From positions 1 through 10,784 of the forward strand of contig JABFSY010000282.1 in the NCBI GenBank assembly GCA_013140395.1: a stretch of DNA of 10,784 nucleotides, written 5' to 3'. This document shows positions 1 to 8,161 of this stretch, one piece after another. Origin of the DNA: Cyclobacteriaceae bacterium (GTDB taxonomy: Bacteria > Bacteroidota > Bacteroidia > Cytophagales > Cyclobacteriaceae). The notes under the pieces are model-generated. The model was not told the DNA's origin, searched no databases, and worked only from the letters and a program-made list of their open reading frames with translations. Each line of letters starts with the position of its first letter. The stretch's first letter is position 1. The position numbers and the translations under genes were made by a program.

Positions 1-2537
1 GCTCCACCGGTTTGTACATAGCCACCCACATTTAAGGCACCCAACACGGAAGTACGTATTTGGTTGGTATTGACAACCCCACCTTCTACAATGATAGTTC
101 CATTGTCGCGCGTGGTGATACCCGCGTTGACACGCGACTCAAACAAACCACCACTTACACGAAGTTTGCCGTAAGGTACCGTAGAATTACCAGCATTGTT
201 CAACACCGTTCCTCCGTTCACCCATAGTTGAGCCCCTACAGAAATATTGTAGTTACCATTGTCACTTAATATTGGCACTGTAATGTTTGTACGTATCTCA
301 GCTGTTCCTCTTAACAAAGCAAAAGCATTATTTGAACTTAGCAATTGAGGAATTGACCCATCATTATCATTGGCATAACCAAAAAGAGAAAAATTCGTAG
401 GGTTATTCGCAGAGAAACTAGCTACGTAGGTGTCGTCTGTACCCTTATCAATTTCAATGCGATAAAAGCGTGTCAGCCCATTACAAGTGACGGCTTGGTT
501 TTGAGTATCATTCAATAGGTTAAAGTCAACGATGCCATCAGTAGCTTCTGCCAAAAAATTAGCAGCACCTCGATTAGTGAATTGTACGGTTGCCCCGTTA
601 TTTGTAAAATCACCATATATATTAAATTGATGACGGACATTTGCACTTGCAACAGAAAGCGTGGTGCCCGTATTGATTTGAATGTCGCCAAAAACAATGA
701 AGTTTGAAGCTACCGTTCCAAACCTAAACTCGCCAGTACTAACAGTAAATTCTCCGTTCAATGTATAATTCGCGTTTAGTGAAACAACGCCCGCAGTTTT
801 GTTTATGATTAAATCATTGAAAAGTCGAGTTTGGTTTAAGGAGAACGAACTAGTACCATAAATCTCAACGGTTCCTCCGGTCGTAGCATTGGCAAATGCA
901 GTGGTAATACCTGTTGGGAAGTTGTCTAAATTACTGGCAGATCCTGCCAATCGAATTCTGCCGGTTCCCGAAATGGAGGTAGTAGTATGGCCACTGAATT
1001 GAACCAGATCCAATGTGCCAAATATTTCTAGATTATTAACCGAAAAGTTATCAGCTACAAGCGTAACTGTTTTTCCAGAAGTAATCACCACATTATCTGC
1101 CGCTGCAGGTGTTTCATTAGACGGGTTCACATACAATGGTGTAACACCACCATCCAATGTCCAGACAAGGGGATCGTTTGCGTTACCAGATTGATAGCTA
1201 TACCATGTCTTGTTAGCAAGTCCATTTACAGGGCTTTGAGCCGCATTGGTTGTCCCCAATGTATAGATACCGTCTAGAAGTGCTGCATTTGGGGCACGGA
1301 ACACCATTTTATCCCCATTGATTGATTTATCTGCAGAAGGAATAGAAACGATCGAGAAAGTAGTTCCGCCATCGCTTGAGTACAAAAGTTCGTAGTCGTT
1401 TTTGTTTTGTGGGAAGAGACCAGATATACCATCACTAAAATCAAAAGAAACGGCTGCATCCAATGCTCCAGCGGTTGTCTTATCTACGAACCAAGTTCTG
1501 CCCCAACGTTGTTGGATGGATCCTGGGTAACCCGCACAGGCGCAATTGATAACAGAATTGCTACCTGCGGCACGGCCCGTCAAAACAAACTCTCCGTCAG
1601 TATCGAGCGAACCATTGTACGTTGATAGAAAAAGACCTGCGGAGGAGGCTTCTGTATGAGATGCCCCTGAACCTCGGCCGATCCCTGCCACATCAAAATC
1701 AAAACCCGAAGCATCGCCAACATAAACATCTCCAGTAATGGTCAAGTTGTATTTGGCCGCTAAATAGTTTTCTACAATTTGACGCTGAGCCGCGTTAAGC
1801 GTGCTCGTGTAAACCAATGCCTCTGCTATACTTCCTTCAAGATTTCTTGTCTCTCCAACCGAACCATCAAAAGCACCAATGAAGAGATTAGAAGCATTGT
1901 TTGGAATAGATGTAGGGGCAGCGCCCGAGGCGGCACTTGTTCCATTAATGAAATTACTTACCGTAGAGGTGCCTCCATTAAAGACGGTACTCCCAACTTA
2001 GGTGGTAGTATTGTTTATGGTACCCCCCGTGATGGTACTGGCATCCGCGCGTGAGGATAATTGACCCGCATTTACCCATGTCATGTATGACTGGTCCACA
2101 CCGACAGTTGTCCTTTTGGAAATCAATGCGGAATTGCCCCCGGTAGCGTTGGCGCGGAATACAACAAGTAATGAAAATCCAGTTGCGTTGTCAAGTATGT
2201 CATTATCTGGGATTACGATATGTCTGTTATTGGCGGTCGGGGCAAAATTGATAACCGGTAAGTTGTTGAAGTTTGGATCAGACGCGACAAATAGTGGCCT
2301 GCTCAATCCAGTTCCAACGGATCCAGTTCCAATGAGTGAATTGCCTGATTGGTCAGCCCAAGTCACTACTTCAGTACCAGCCGGGGTAACTCCAGCATCT
2401 GCCCTTAGCCAAACAACATTTCGGGGTTGGCTACTTGCACCAGTGCCATTTCCTACACCACCGGGGCCGGTTTGAGCAAAGAGCAAATGGGGTGCACTAA
2501 AAACAAGTGATAGACCAATATTGAACAGTTTTTTCAT
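1..2537 (-). pseudogene. Large secreted LamG-like / beta-solenoid surface protein, interrupted by an in-frame stop; 3' end outside window
   Basis: The chosen start (ATG at 2537) gives a clear Sec signal peptide: basic MKK, a hydrophobic stretch, then probable cleavage after LLFA at residue ~21. An upstream ATG at 2594 would bury this signal behind 19 residues. Residues ~40-265 look like a LamG/concanavalin-like domain, opening with VVWLRADAGV and WADQSGN and closing with the typical EGSIAEALVY...RQIVENYLAAKYNL pattern. Residues ~268-430 (VYVGDASGFDFDVAGIGR...) resemble a domain that often follows LamG in Bacteroidota. From ~440 onward come Gly/Asn/Thr-rich beta-strand repeats such as NNLEIFGTLDL, suggesting a beta-solenoid. 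Codon 180 is TAA, after which about 665 codons stay open in the same frame to the window edge with the domain pattern continuing. I infer a gene broken by one substitution, or a sequencing error. A type IX secretion tail would lie off the edge. The role is unknown; adhesin or cell-surface protein is a guess. Confidence 0.72.
1998..2000 (-). other. In-frame TAA stop inside the secreted-protein gene
   Basis: On the minus strand the codons read ...AAT ACT ACC ACC TAA GTT GGG AGT ACC..., with no change of frame on either side. The protein pattern continues across it (GGTINNTTT, stop, VGSTVFNGGT), so a single base change rather than an indel explains the break. Only 179 residues would be made. The next in-frame ATG is far downstream at 1307 and has no signal peptide. 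Confidence 0.8.
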
Positions 2538-2584
2538 ACCTAAAAAGTAGGTTACATTATAAAATCGAAATTCCAAACTCGTTT

Positions 2585-2676
2585 TTAACTTCAAAATCTA
2601 AACCACTGACCCAAATCAGGTAAAAGGCAAGTGATTAGACTTAACACTGACCCAAAATGGGAAAATTAACTTCAAA
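2585..2676. repeat. Two short direct-repeat words upstream of the secreted-protein gene
   Basis: The 268-bp spacer 2538-2805 separates divergent genes and is AT-rich. The 12-mer CACTGACCCAAA occurs exactly at 2604-2615 and 2645-2656, 41 bp apart (about four helical turns). The 11-mer TTAACTTCAAA occurs at 2585-2595 and 2666-2676, 81 bp apart, flanking the first pair. The second CACTGACCCAAA runs into TGGG, giving a small CCCA-AAA-TGGG dyad. These could be tandem protein-binding sites controlling the minus-strand secreted gene, or chance in AT-rich DNA. I could not place a convincing Bacteroidota -33/-7 promoter for that gene. Confidence 0.45.
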
Positions 2677-2774
2677 TTTAACCCATAAATACCAAAGCAC
2701 CATGCTTTTGTAAGTCAAAAAAATGTAATGTTTTCTGGAGGCAATGCTTGTTGTCATAAAAGTTCAAAACCATT

Positions 2775-2792
2775 TTACATACATTTACGTAA
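2775..2792. promoter_or_regulatory. Candidate PadR operator / promoter element
   Basis: An imperfect inverted repeat TTACAT-ACATTT-ACGTAA (5 of 6 arm positions match) ends 13 bp before the padR-family start codon. PadR proteins are winged-helix dimers that often repress their own operon by binding a short dyad over the promoter. The overlapping TACATTTA (2780-2787) resembles the Bacteroidota -7 element TAnnTTTG, but I found no well-spaced TTTG partner upstream. The assignment rests on position and symmetry only. Confidence 0.33.
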
Positions 2793-2805
2793 TTAATCAG
2801 CAGTT

Positions 2806-3138
2806 ATGAAAGGATCCAACCTAGGAGAGTTTGAAGAATTGGTATTGCTAACGATTGCAGCACTCATGAGCGATGCATATAGCGTGGGCATTTGTGATGA
2901 GCTGGAACGACAAACAGGCAGGACTGTAAAACTGGGTGTTGTGCATGCAGTATTGAACAGGCTTGAAGAAAAAGGATTTGTTAAGAGTAAATTGGGTGAG
3001 GCGACCCAAACAAGAGGGGGTAAGCGAAAACGCTACTACTCGATCACGAGTGCCGGTAAAGCAGGACTATTAAAATCAAAAGAGGTACGCGATAATCTAT
3101 GGAATATGATTCCGAACCTTTCTTTGAATAAAATCTGA
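2806..3138 (+). CDS. PadR-family transcriptional regulator
   Basis: This is a small (110 aa) winged-helix repressor. Residues ~8-90 match the PadR N-terminal domain: the helix FEELVLLTIAALMSDAYSVG, the recognition-helix region VKLGVVHAVLNRLEEKGFVKS, and a basic beta-wing TRGGKRKRYYSITSAG. Only a short C-terminal helix (~85-100) follows, as in the short PadR class that dimerises through this helix. The start ATG is preceded by AT-rich sequence without a Shine-Dalgarno, which is normal for Bacteroidota. Its TGA overlaps the permease ATG by one base (TGATG), so the two are almost certainly co-transcribed and translationally coupled. By analogy with PadR/permease pairs elsewhere it probably represses this operon; the inducing signal is unknown. 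The family call is firm, the target is inferred. Confidence 0.9.
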   Translation: MKGSNLGEFEELVLLTIAALMSDAYSVGICDELERQTGRTVKLGVVHAVLNRLEEKGFVKSKLGEATQTRGGKRKRYYSITSAGKAGLLKSKEVRDNLWNMIPNLSLNKI

Positions 3139-5771
3139 TGAAAGACGTTCCAAAACAATCTCCCCCGAATTGGGCTCAGCAGTTTCTTGCTTGGTATTGC
3201 AAGCCCGAGCTTCTAGAAGATCTGCAAGGAGACTTGAATGAATATTTCGAACGCAACTTGAAATCGCACGGAATTAAAAAAGCTAAGCTCATCTACATTA
3301 TTGACACCTTCAAATTTTTTCGCCTATACACCGTCCGCAAACCAGAATTTGTAAAAATTTTAATTAGTTGGATTATGATCGGGAACTACATTAAAACCTC
3401 GGGGCGCAGTATCGTGCGCAACAAATTGTTTTCAGCTATTAACATTGTGGGACTTGCCGTCAGCATGTCGGTGGGGTTACTACTCATCAGCTTATTACTC
3501 GATACATATTCCTACGACAAATTCCATGTGAATCATTCACGCATCTACCGTATAAACAGTCAATATCAGTACCTCGAGAACAAAGACAGAAATTTTATGG
3601 CCACCACTTCCTTGCGTGCTGCCAAGGCCATCAAAGAAACCTTTACCGTACCAGAAGAGGTAGCGATTTTACGAAACGGCTTTGGTGGCGACATGACGTT
3701 TGGAGAAAAAACCATTCCCCTCAATGGACTCTGGGCAAACGAATCCATGTTTAGTGTGTTTACTTTTCCTCTAGTTAAAGGCAATCCTGCTAACGCTTTA
3801 AAAAATCCCTACTCGGTTGTGTTAACGGAGAAAGCCGCGCACAAACTATTTGGCGATGAAGAAGCCATTGGCAAAACCATTATTCTGAACAAAGACAAAG
3901 CTTACACGATTACCGGTATTGTGCAAGACGTGCCAACTACCTCGCACATGAAATTTGAAATGCTCGGTGCTATTTCTACTCGTGAGATTACCGAAAAAGA
4001 TAACGCTGATGAATTGGCTTGGGATAATATGTGGAATACGTATGTGTACTTGAAAATGCCCGTGCAATTTGATCCCAAGCTTTTCCAAACCAATTTGGAT
4101 AACTTAAGTGCCAAAGAAAATCCGTCTGTAAAAAACACAACCATTACACTGAAGTTACAGGCTATGGACTCAATCATGGCAGGTGAGAGTTTAGGAAATC
4201 AGCTGGGACCAACGATGGGCAGCACACTGTTATGGGTATTCGCAGGACTTTCTTTTGTTGTCATATTGTCTGCTTGCTTTAACTATACAAATTTATCGGT
4301 GGCCCGTTCGTTGAAGCGCTCACGCGAAATTGGCATCCGCAAAACGATTGGTGCTTTGCGCGGGCACGTGATGGGACAGTTTGTGGTGGAGGCCATCATT
4401 ATTTCGTTCTCAGCATTAGTGGCTGCTTTTTTACTCTTCCTTGCATTGCGTCCATACTTTAAGAGCATGGAGCCAAGTTTGCAAGCATTGCTCACACTAA
4501 ATGTATCTCCTCTACTAGTCATTTGCTTCGTTGGCTTTGCCCTCTTTATAGGTGTTGCGGCTGGGCTTTTTCCTGCATTGTTCTTCTCGCGAATCAATGC
4601 GGTGCAGGTATTGAAGGGCTCGAGCACTACTAAGGGTTTCAAAAAACTTACGCTGCGCAAAGCACTGATTGTATTTCAATATACTATTTCACTAATACTG
4701 ATAACGGCCACGCTTATCATGTACAAGCAGTACAAACACTACATGAATTTTGATTTGGGATTTTCCACGGAAAATATTCTGAATATACGGCTGCAAGGAA
4801 ACAAAGCTGAAATACTCAAAAAAGAACTAAATGAATTACCCGAAGTAAAAGGAATATCTCTATCGGGTATGATCACAAGCGTAGGCAGCTATTGGGGCGT
4901 ACCCGTTAAAAACCCGAACAATCCTGAAGATTCACTTTCTATTGCCTTCAATGTAGTAGATGAAAATTATATCCCTCTACACGATCATCATTTGCTAGCC
5001 GGTAAAAATTTTACTGTTCTCTCGGATTCTGCTGTTGAGAGTGAAGTGATTGTGAACGAGCAGGTGTTGAAACGATTCAATTTGCCGAAAGACCCAACTC
5101 TATCTATCGGTGAGATATTGAGCGTAACGGGCAAAGAACTGCGCATTGTTGGAGTAATGAGAGATTTTCAATATGGACGTGCTAACAACGAAACAGGAAA
5201 AGAAACAATTTTTAGATACTCGAGAAAAGACGCTCAGCATCTGAATGTGAAATTACTTTCTAATGACCTACCAGCCACCTATGCTAAGATTGAAACCATT
5301 TGGAAAAAATTAGACACGGTTCATGCCTTTGAAGCCAAATTCTACGATGATGAAATAGAGGAATCGTTCAAAGGTTTATCAGCCAGCATGAAGTTAGCGG
5401 GGGCCATCGCCTTTCTGGCTGTTTGCATTGCCTCATTAGGTTTGCTGGGCATGGTGGTTTTCACGACAGAAACACGTTTAAAAGAAATCAGCATCCGCAA
5501 AGTAATGGGTGCTACTGAAGGTGGGTTGGTCTATCTATTGGGCCGTGGCTTTTTTATTTTGCTTGGCATTGCTGCTCTGATTGCACTGCCACTGACGTAT
5601 TTCTTCTTCGAGCAAATCATGTTACCGAAAATTGCGAACCATGCGCCACTTGGTTTATTTGAAGGAGTCATTGCCGTGATGGCCGTCATGACGATTGCCT
5701 TATTGATGATTGGCTCGCAAACTCTGAAAGTAGCAAAGGCAAATCCTGCAGAGGTGTTGAAGAATGAGTAG
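3138..5771 (+). CDS. ABC transporter permease of the MacB/FtsX type with N-terminal prefix domain
   Basis: This 877-residue inner-membrane protein starts with a cytoplasmic prefix (residues ~8-60; PPNWAQQFLAWYCKPELLEDLQGD) seen in Bacteroidota permeases beside PadR genes. It then has a duplicated MacB/FtsX layout. TM1 is at ~98-121, followed by a large extracytoplasmic domain (~125-360), an FtsX block with TMs at ~364-383, ~415-438 and ~458-482, a second-half TM at ~508-528, a second outer domain (~530-745), and a last FtsX block with TMs at ~752-775, ~800-824 and ~841-862. The paired cytoplasmic motifs REIGIRKTIGAL (396-407) and KEISIRKVMGAT (782-793) are the hallmark of this family and contact the ATPase. 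No ATPase gene is in the window, so it is an orphan permease that must borrow one. Such proteins usually drive mechanotransmission, such as export of peptides, lipoproteins or drugs, rather than classical transmembrane passage. The substrate is unknown. Confidence 0.92.
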   Translation: MKDVPKQSPPNWAQQFLAWYCKPELLEDLQGDLNEYFERNLKSHGIKKAKLIYIIDTFKFFRLYTVRKPEFVKILISWIMIGNYIKTSGRSIVRNKLFSAINIVGLAVSMSVGLLLISLLLDTYSYDKFHVNHSRIYRINSQYQYLENKDRNFMATTSLRAAKAIKETFTVPEEVAILRNGFGGDMTFGEKTIPLNGLWANESMFSVFTFPLVKGNPANALKNPYSVVLTEKAAHKLFGDEEAIGKTIILNKDKAYTITGIVQDVPTTSHMKFEMLGAISTREITEKDNADELAWDNMWNTYVYLKMPVQFDPKLFQTNLDNLSAKENPSVKNTTITLKLQAMDSIMAGESLGNQLGPTMGSTLLWVFAGLSFVVILSACFNYTNLSVARSLKRSREIGIRKTIGALRGHVMGQFVVEAIIISFSALVAAFLLFLALRPYFKSMEPSLQALLTLNVSPLLVICFVGFALFIGVAAGLFPALFFSRINAVQVLKGSSTTKGFKKLTLRKALIVFQYTISLILITATLIMYKQYKHYMNFDLGFSTENILNIRLQGNKAEILKKELNELPEVKGISLSGMITSVGSYWGVPVKNPNNPEDSLSIAFNVVDENYIPLHDHHLLAGKNFTVLSDSAVESEVIVNEQVLKRFNLPKDPTLSIGEILSVTGKELRIVGVMRDFQYGRANNETGKETIFRYSRKDAQHLNVKLLSNDLPATYAKIETIWKKLDTVHAFEAKFYDDEIEESFKGLSASMKLAGAIAFLAVCIASLGLLGMVVFTTETRLKEISIRKVMGATEGGLVYLLGRGFFILLGIAALIALPLTYFFFEQIMLPKIANHAPLGLFEGVIAVMAVMTIALLMIGSQTLKVAKANPAEVLKNE

Positions 5772-5834
5772 ATTGTGTGAGTTGTCCAAATTTCATTAGT
5801 TCATTATTGGCGACAAATTTTTGTAGCTTTATAT

Positions 5835-6764
5835 ATGAATCGTCTGAAAGTGCGACCTGTCCTATTGTTTTGTTTTATTCTTGTTTCAAGCTGTGAAAGC
5901 AATCGAGATCCCTCACCTCTTCGTTTCTACGTGATCGGTGATTGGGGACGAATGGGCATACCCAATCAAAAAGTAGTAGCCTTTCAAATGAATGAGTGGA
6001 CTAAAAGAGAAAATCCAAAGTTCATCATCTCCACAGGAGACAACTTTTATTATACTGGCGTGACCGATACCAACGATCCCCATTGGCAGGAATCATTTGA
6101 AAAAGTTTACAATGGAGAGAATCTTGTAAGGAAGCCCTGGCAGATTTCACTGGGCAATCATGATTACTCGGGTAATGTGGAGGCGGAAATCGCCTACAGT
6201 AAAATTAGTCCGCGATGGAAATTACCATCCCGCTACTACTCCATAGTCGAAACCGTCAATGATGGCTCGCGTGTTCGTTTTATTTTCATAGATACAAGCC
6301 CTTTTGAAAAGAGTTACTACCAAATTGCTGAGTTGAAAGACAAAGTAAAGGCGCAAGACACTACCTATCAGAAAAAATGGCTGGATAGTTTAACAGCACT
6401 CAATGATGTAGACAGGAAAATCGTGGTTGGCCATCACCATATCTATACCGGTGGCGTGCGCAAAAATGATCCGAACTCGGTGAGAACTTCGCTTGAACCC
6501 ATATTCGCTAAAAACAAAGTGAATATTTATTTCTGTGGACATGAGCATGATCTGCAACATTTGAAGGCAAGCGACAAACCTACTCACTATTTTCTATCGG
6601 GTGCTGGTGCTGACCTACGGCCAACGGGCACAATCAACGAATCTCTTTTTTCGGCTTCCGTACAGGGTTTTATGAGTGTTTCCATCCTTCGAAAAACGCT
6701 TGATGTTAAGATGGTGGATTTTAATGGCAATATTATTTATAGCACGCAGTTGGCTCCTCAATAG
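5835..6764 (+). CDS. Lipoprotein metallophosphoesterase, purple / tartrate-resistant acid phosphatase-like
   Basis: The 309-aa protein begins with a lipoprotein signal: MNRLKVR, a hydrophobic core, and lipobox V-S-S-C with the lipidated Cys at residue 20. The rest is a calcineurin-fold phosphatase in which every dinuclear metal ligand of mammalian ACP5/uteroferrin has a counterpart: D36 in GDWG, D69 and Y72 in GDNFYY, N108 and H109 in GNHD, H200 in VGHHHIY, and H236/H238 in CGHEHD. The Tyr that gives purple acid phosphatases their Fe(III) charge-transfer colour is therefore present. It probably hydrolyses phosphate monoesters or phosphoproteins in the periplasm or at the outer membrane for phosphate scavenging. 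It starts 63 bp after the permease stop; I see no strong promoter, so readthrough from the padR operon is possible. It converges with the aldehyde dehydrogenase gene across a 23-bp gap (6765-6787) that has no recognisable terminator hairpin. Confidence 0.9.
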   Translation: MNRLKVRPVLLFCFILVSSCESNRDPSPLRFYVIGDWGRMGIPNQKVVAFQMNEWTKRENPKFIISTGDNFYYTGVTDTNDPHWQESFEKVYNGENLVRKPWQISLGNHDYSGNVEAEIAYSKISPRWKLPSRYYSIVETVNDGSRVRFIFIDTSPFEKSYYQIAELKDKVKAQDTTYQKKWLDSLTALNDVDRKIVVGHHHIYTGGVRKNDPNSVRTSLEPIFAKNKVNIYFCGHEHDLQHLKASDKPTHYFLSGAGADLRPTGTINESLFSASVQGFMSVSILRKTLDVKMVDFNGNIIYSTQLAPQ

Positions 6765-6787
6765 ATCTGGGCGAAAACTGAAAAATA

Positions 6788-8152
6788 CTACTTCTTCAAA
6801 TGATATGCCTTGGTTTTCGTAAATGCCCTCAAGCCCACGTGTGAAAGTGTAGCCCCAAAACCCGAATGATTCCGCCCACTCCAAGGTAGCGCAGCACTTA
6901 CGCGGTCGCAGCAATTCCAATAGCCTGTACCGGAATTGATTTGGCATAAAATATTTTCTGCTCGTGATTGACTAGAAGAGTAAACCGATGCTGTTAATCC
7001 GTACTCAGTGTCTTTCATTAGTTGAGTCGCTTCATCATCATCCTTAACTTTCATAATACCTATGATGGGGCCAAAAGATTCCTCGCACATTACACTCATT
7101 TGATGGTTGGCCTTGGTAATTACGGTTGGTTCAAAATAATAACCAGTTCCTGCCATTCGCTTCCCTCCTGTCATTACGTTGCCTCCTTTTTCAATGGCAT
7201 CCTTTATTTGACTTTCTAAAAAAGAAACTTGCTCCTTTCTGCTCAACGGCCCAATGTATACACCTACTTCTGTTGGCTGTCCAATCTTCCATGACTTTAC
7301 TTCCTTAACAAATTCACTCACATACTCGTCATAAACTTTTTCGTGAACATAAATTCGTTCTACGGCACAACAACTTTGGCCGTTATTGTAAAACGCACCA
7401 TCAGCAGTGCCCGCTGCAACCGCCTTCACATCCGCAATATCATCGGCTACATACAATGGATCTTTGCCACCTAACTCCAGTTGACAAGGAACCATCTTGT
7501 GCGCCACTTTTTCGTAAATGTATTTTCCCGTTTTATAAGATCCTGTGAAAAAATATCCGTTAAACGGAAGGTCCAACAATAGTTCACCAACAGCTTTCGC
7601 ACCAATGGCAACATGAAACACGTTAATTGGTACTCCCGATTGCTTCAACAACTTCTCCATTTCTATACCGGTTAAAGTCGAATACTCAGAAGGCTTATAC
7701 ATAACGGCATTGCCAGCCAACAAGGCGGGAACAAAAACATTTACGCCTACAAGGTAAGGATAGTTCCAGGCAGAAATGTTGCAAACCACGCCTAACGGCT
7801 CGTATGAAATCCGTTCCGTGAGATTTCCTTCTTGTGTCATCACTTCATCCGACAAATATTTTGCAGCATTGTCGGTCAGCCATTTGATACGCGCTCGCGC
7901 TCCGTTGATTTCGTTGCGAGATTGCTGTAGGGGCTTACCCACCTCCGATGTAAGGATAGAAGCCAACGATTCGCTATTCTTCTCCAACAAATCAGAAAAA
8001 GCCCGAAGAGTTTCTATTCGTTTTGTGAGCGGAACTTTTTGCCAATTCGCTTGAGCGGTTTGCAGCAACTTGAATTTTTGATTGACAGAATCAGGTGAAT
8101 CTTCCTGAAGATCTCGAATAACTTCTTCGTTGGCCGGATTAACGATTTTCAT
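6788..8152 (-). CDS. NAD(P)-dependent aldehyde dehydrogenase (PuuC-like role)
   Basis: This 454-residue aldehyde dehydrogenase is slightly shorter than the ~480-500 of many members. The full catalytic set is visible: N130 in the WNYP motif, E226 in LELGGKDP, nucleophile C261 in NNGQSC, and the NAD-ribose-binding E358/F360 in EESFGP. The nucleophile has a second Cys beside it (C262), and the C-terminal substrate-facing loop carries another pair (YWNCCDRV, ~411-418). It oxidises an aldehyde to the acid using NAD(P)+. It is the last gene of a tight cluster, starting 9 bp after the gamma-glutamyl hydrolase stop. In that setting its likely substrate is a gamma-glutamylamino-aldehyde made by the neighbouring alcohol dehydrogenase. 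The enzyme class is certain; the substrate is inferred. Succinate-semialdehyde or betaine-aldehyde dehydrogenase activity are alternatives. Confidence 0.93.
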   Translation of the reverse strand: MKIVNPANEEVIRDLQEDSPDSVNQKFKLLQTAQANWQKVPLTKRIETLRAFSDLLEKNSESLASILTSEVGKPLQQSRNEINGARARIKWLTDNAAKYLSDEVMTQEGNLTERISYEPLGVVCNISAWNYPYLVGVNVFVPALLAGNAVMYKPSEYSTLTGIEMEKLLKQSGVPINVFHVAIGAKAVGELLLDLPFNGYFFTGSYKTGKYIYEKVAHKMVPCQLELGGKDPLYVADDIADVKAVAAGTADGAFYNNGQSCCAVERIYVHEKVYDEYVSEFVKEVKSWKIGQPTEVGVYIGPLSRKEQVSFLESQIKDAIEKGGNVMTGGKRMAGTGYYFEPTVITKANHQMSVMCEESFGPIIGIMKVKDDDEATQLMKDTEYGLTASVYSSSQSRAENILCQINSGTGYWNCCDRVSAALPWSGRNHSGFGATLSHVGLRAFTKTKAYHLKK

Positions 8153-8161
8153 TTCTGTGAA

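Noticed and set aside
1998..2000. Programmed stop-codon readthrough or recoding
   Set aside because: The stop is TAA, the least leaky codon, with no recognised readthrough context or following structure that I can see. Mutation or sequencing error is simpler.
1407..2475. Plus-strand open frames at 1407-1625, 1779-2054 and 2083-2475
   Set aside because: They lie antisense to the long secreted-protein frame, have no family-like patterns, and their composition is the complement of Gly/Thr/Asn-rich codons. They are shadows.
2538..2594. 19-residue N-terminal extension of the secreted protein from the ATG at 2594
   Set aside because: The internal ATG at 2537 begins a textbook signal peptide; the extension would hide it and has no supporting ribosome site.
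3566..4660. Minus-strand open frames at 3566-3784, 3846-4088, 3902-4177 and 4283-4660
   Set aside because: All are opposite the permease gene, overlap or crowd one another, and show no recognisable domains.
5772..5834. Separate promoter for the phosphatase gene (TAGCTTTA at 5824-5831)
   Set aside because: It resembles a -7 element but has no TTTG at the right distance upstream and would leave almost no leader before the start codon.
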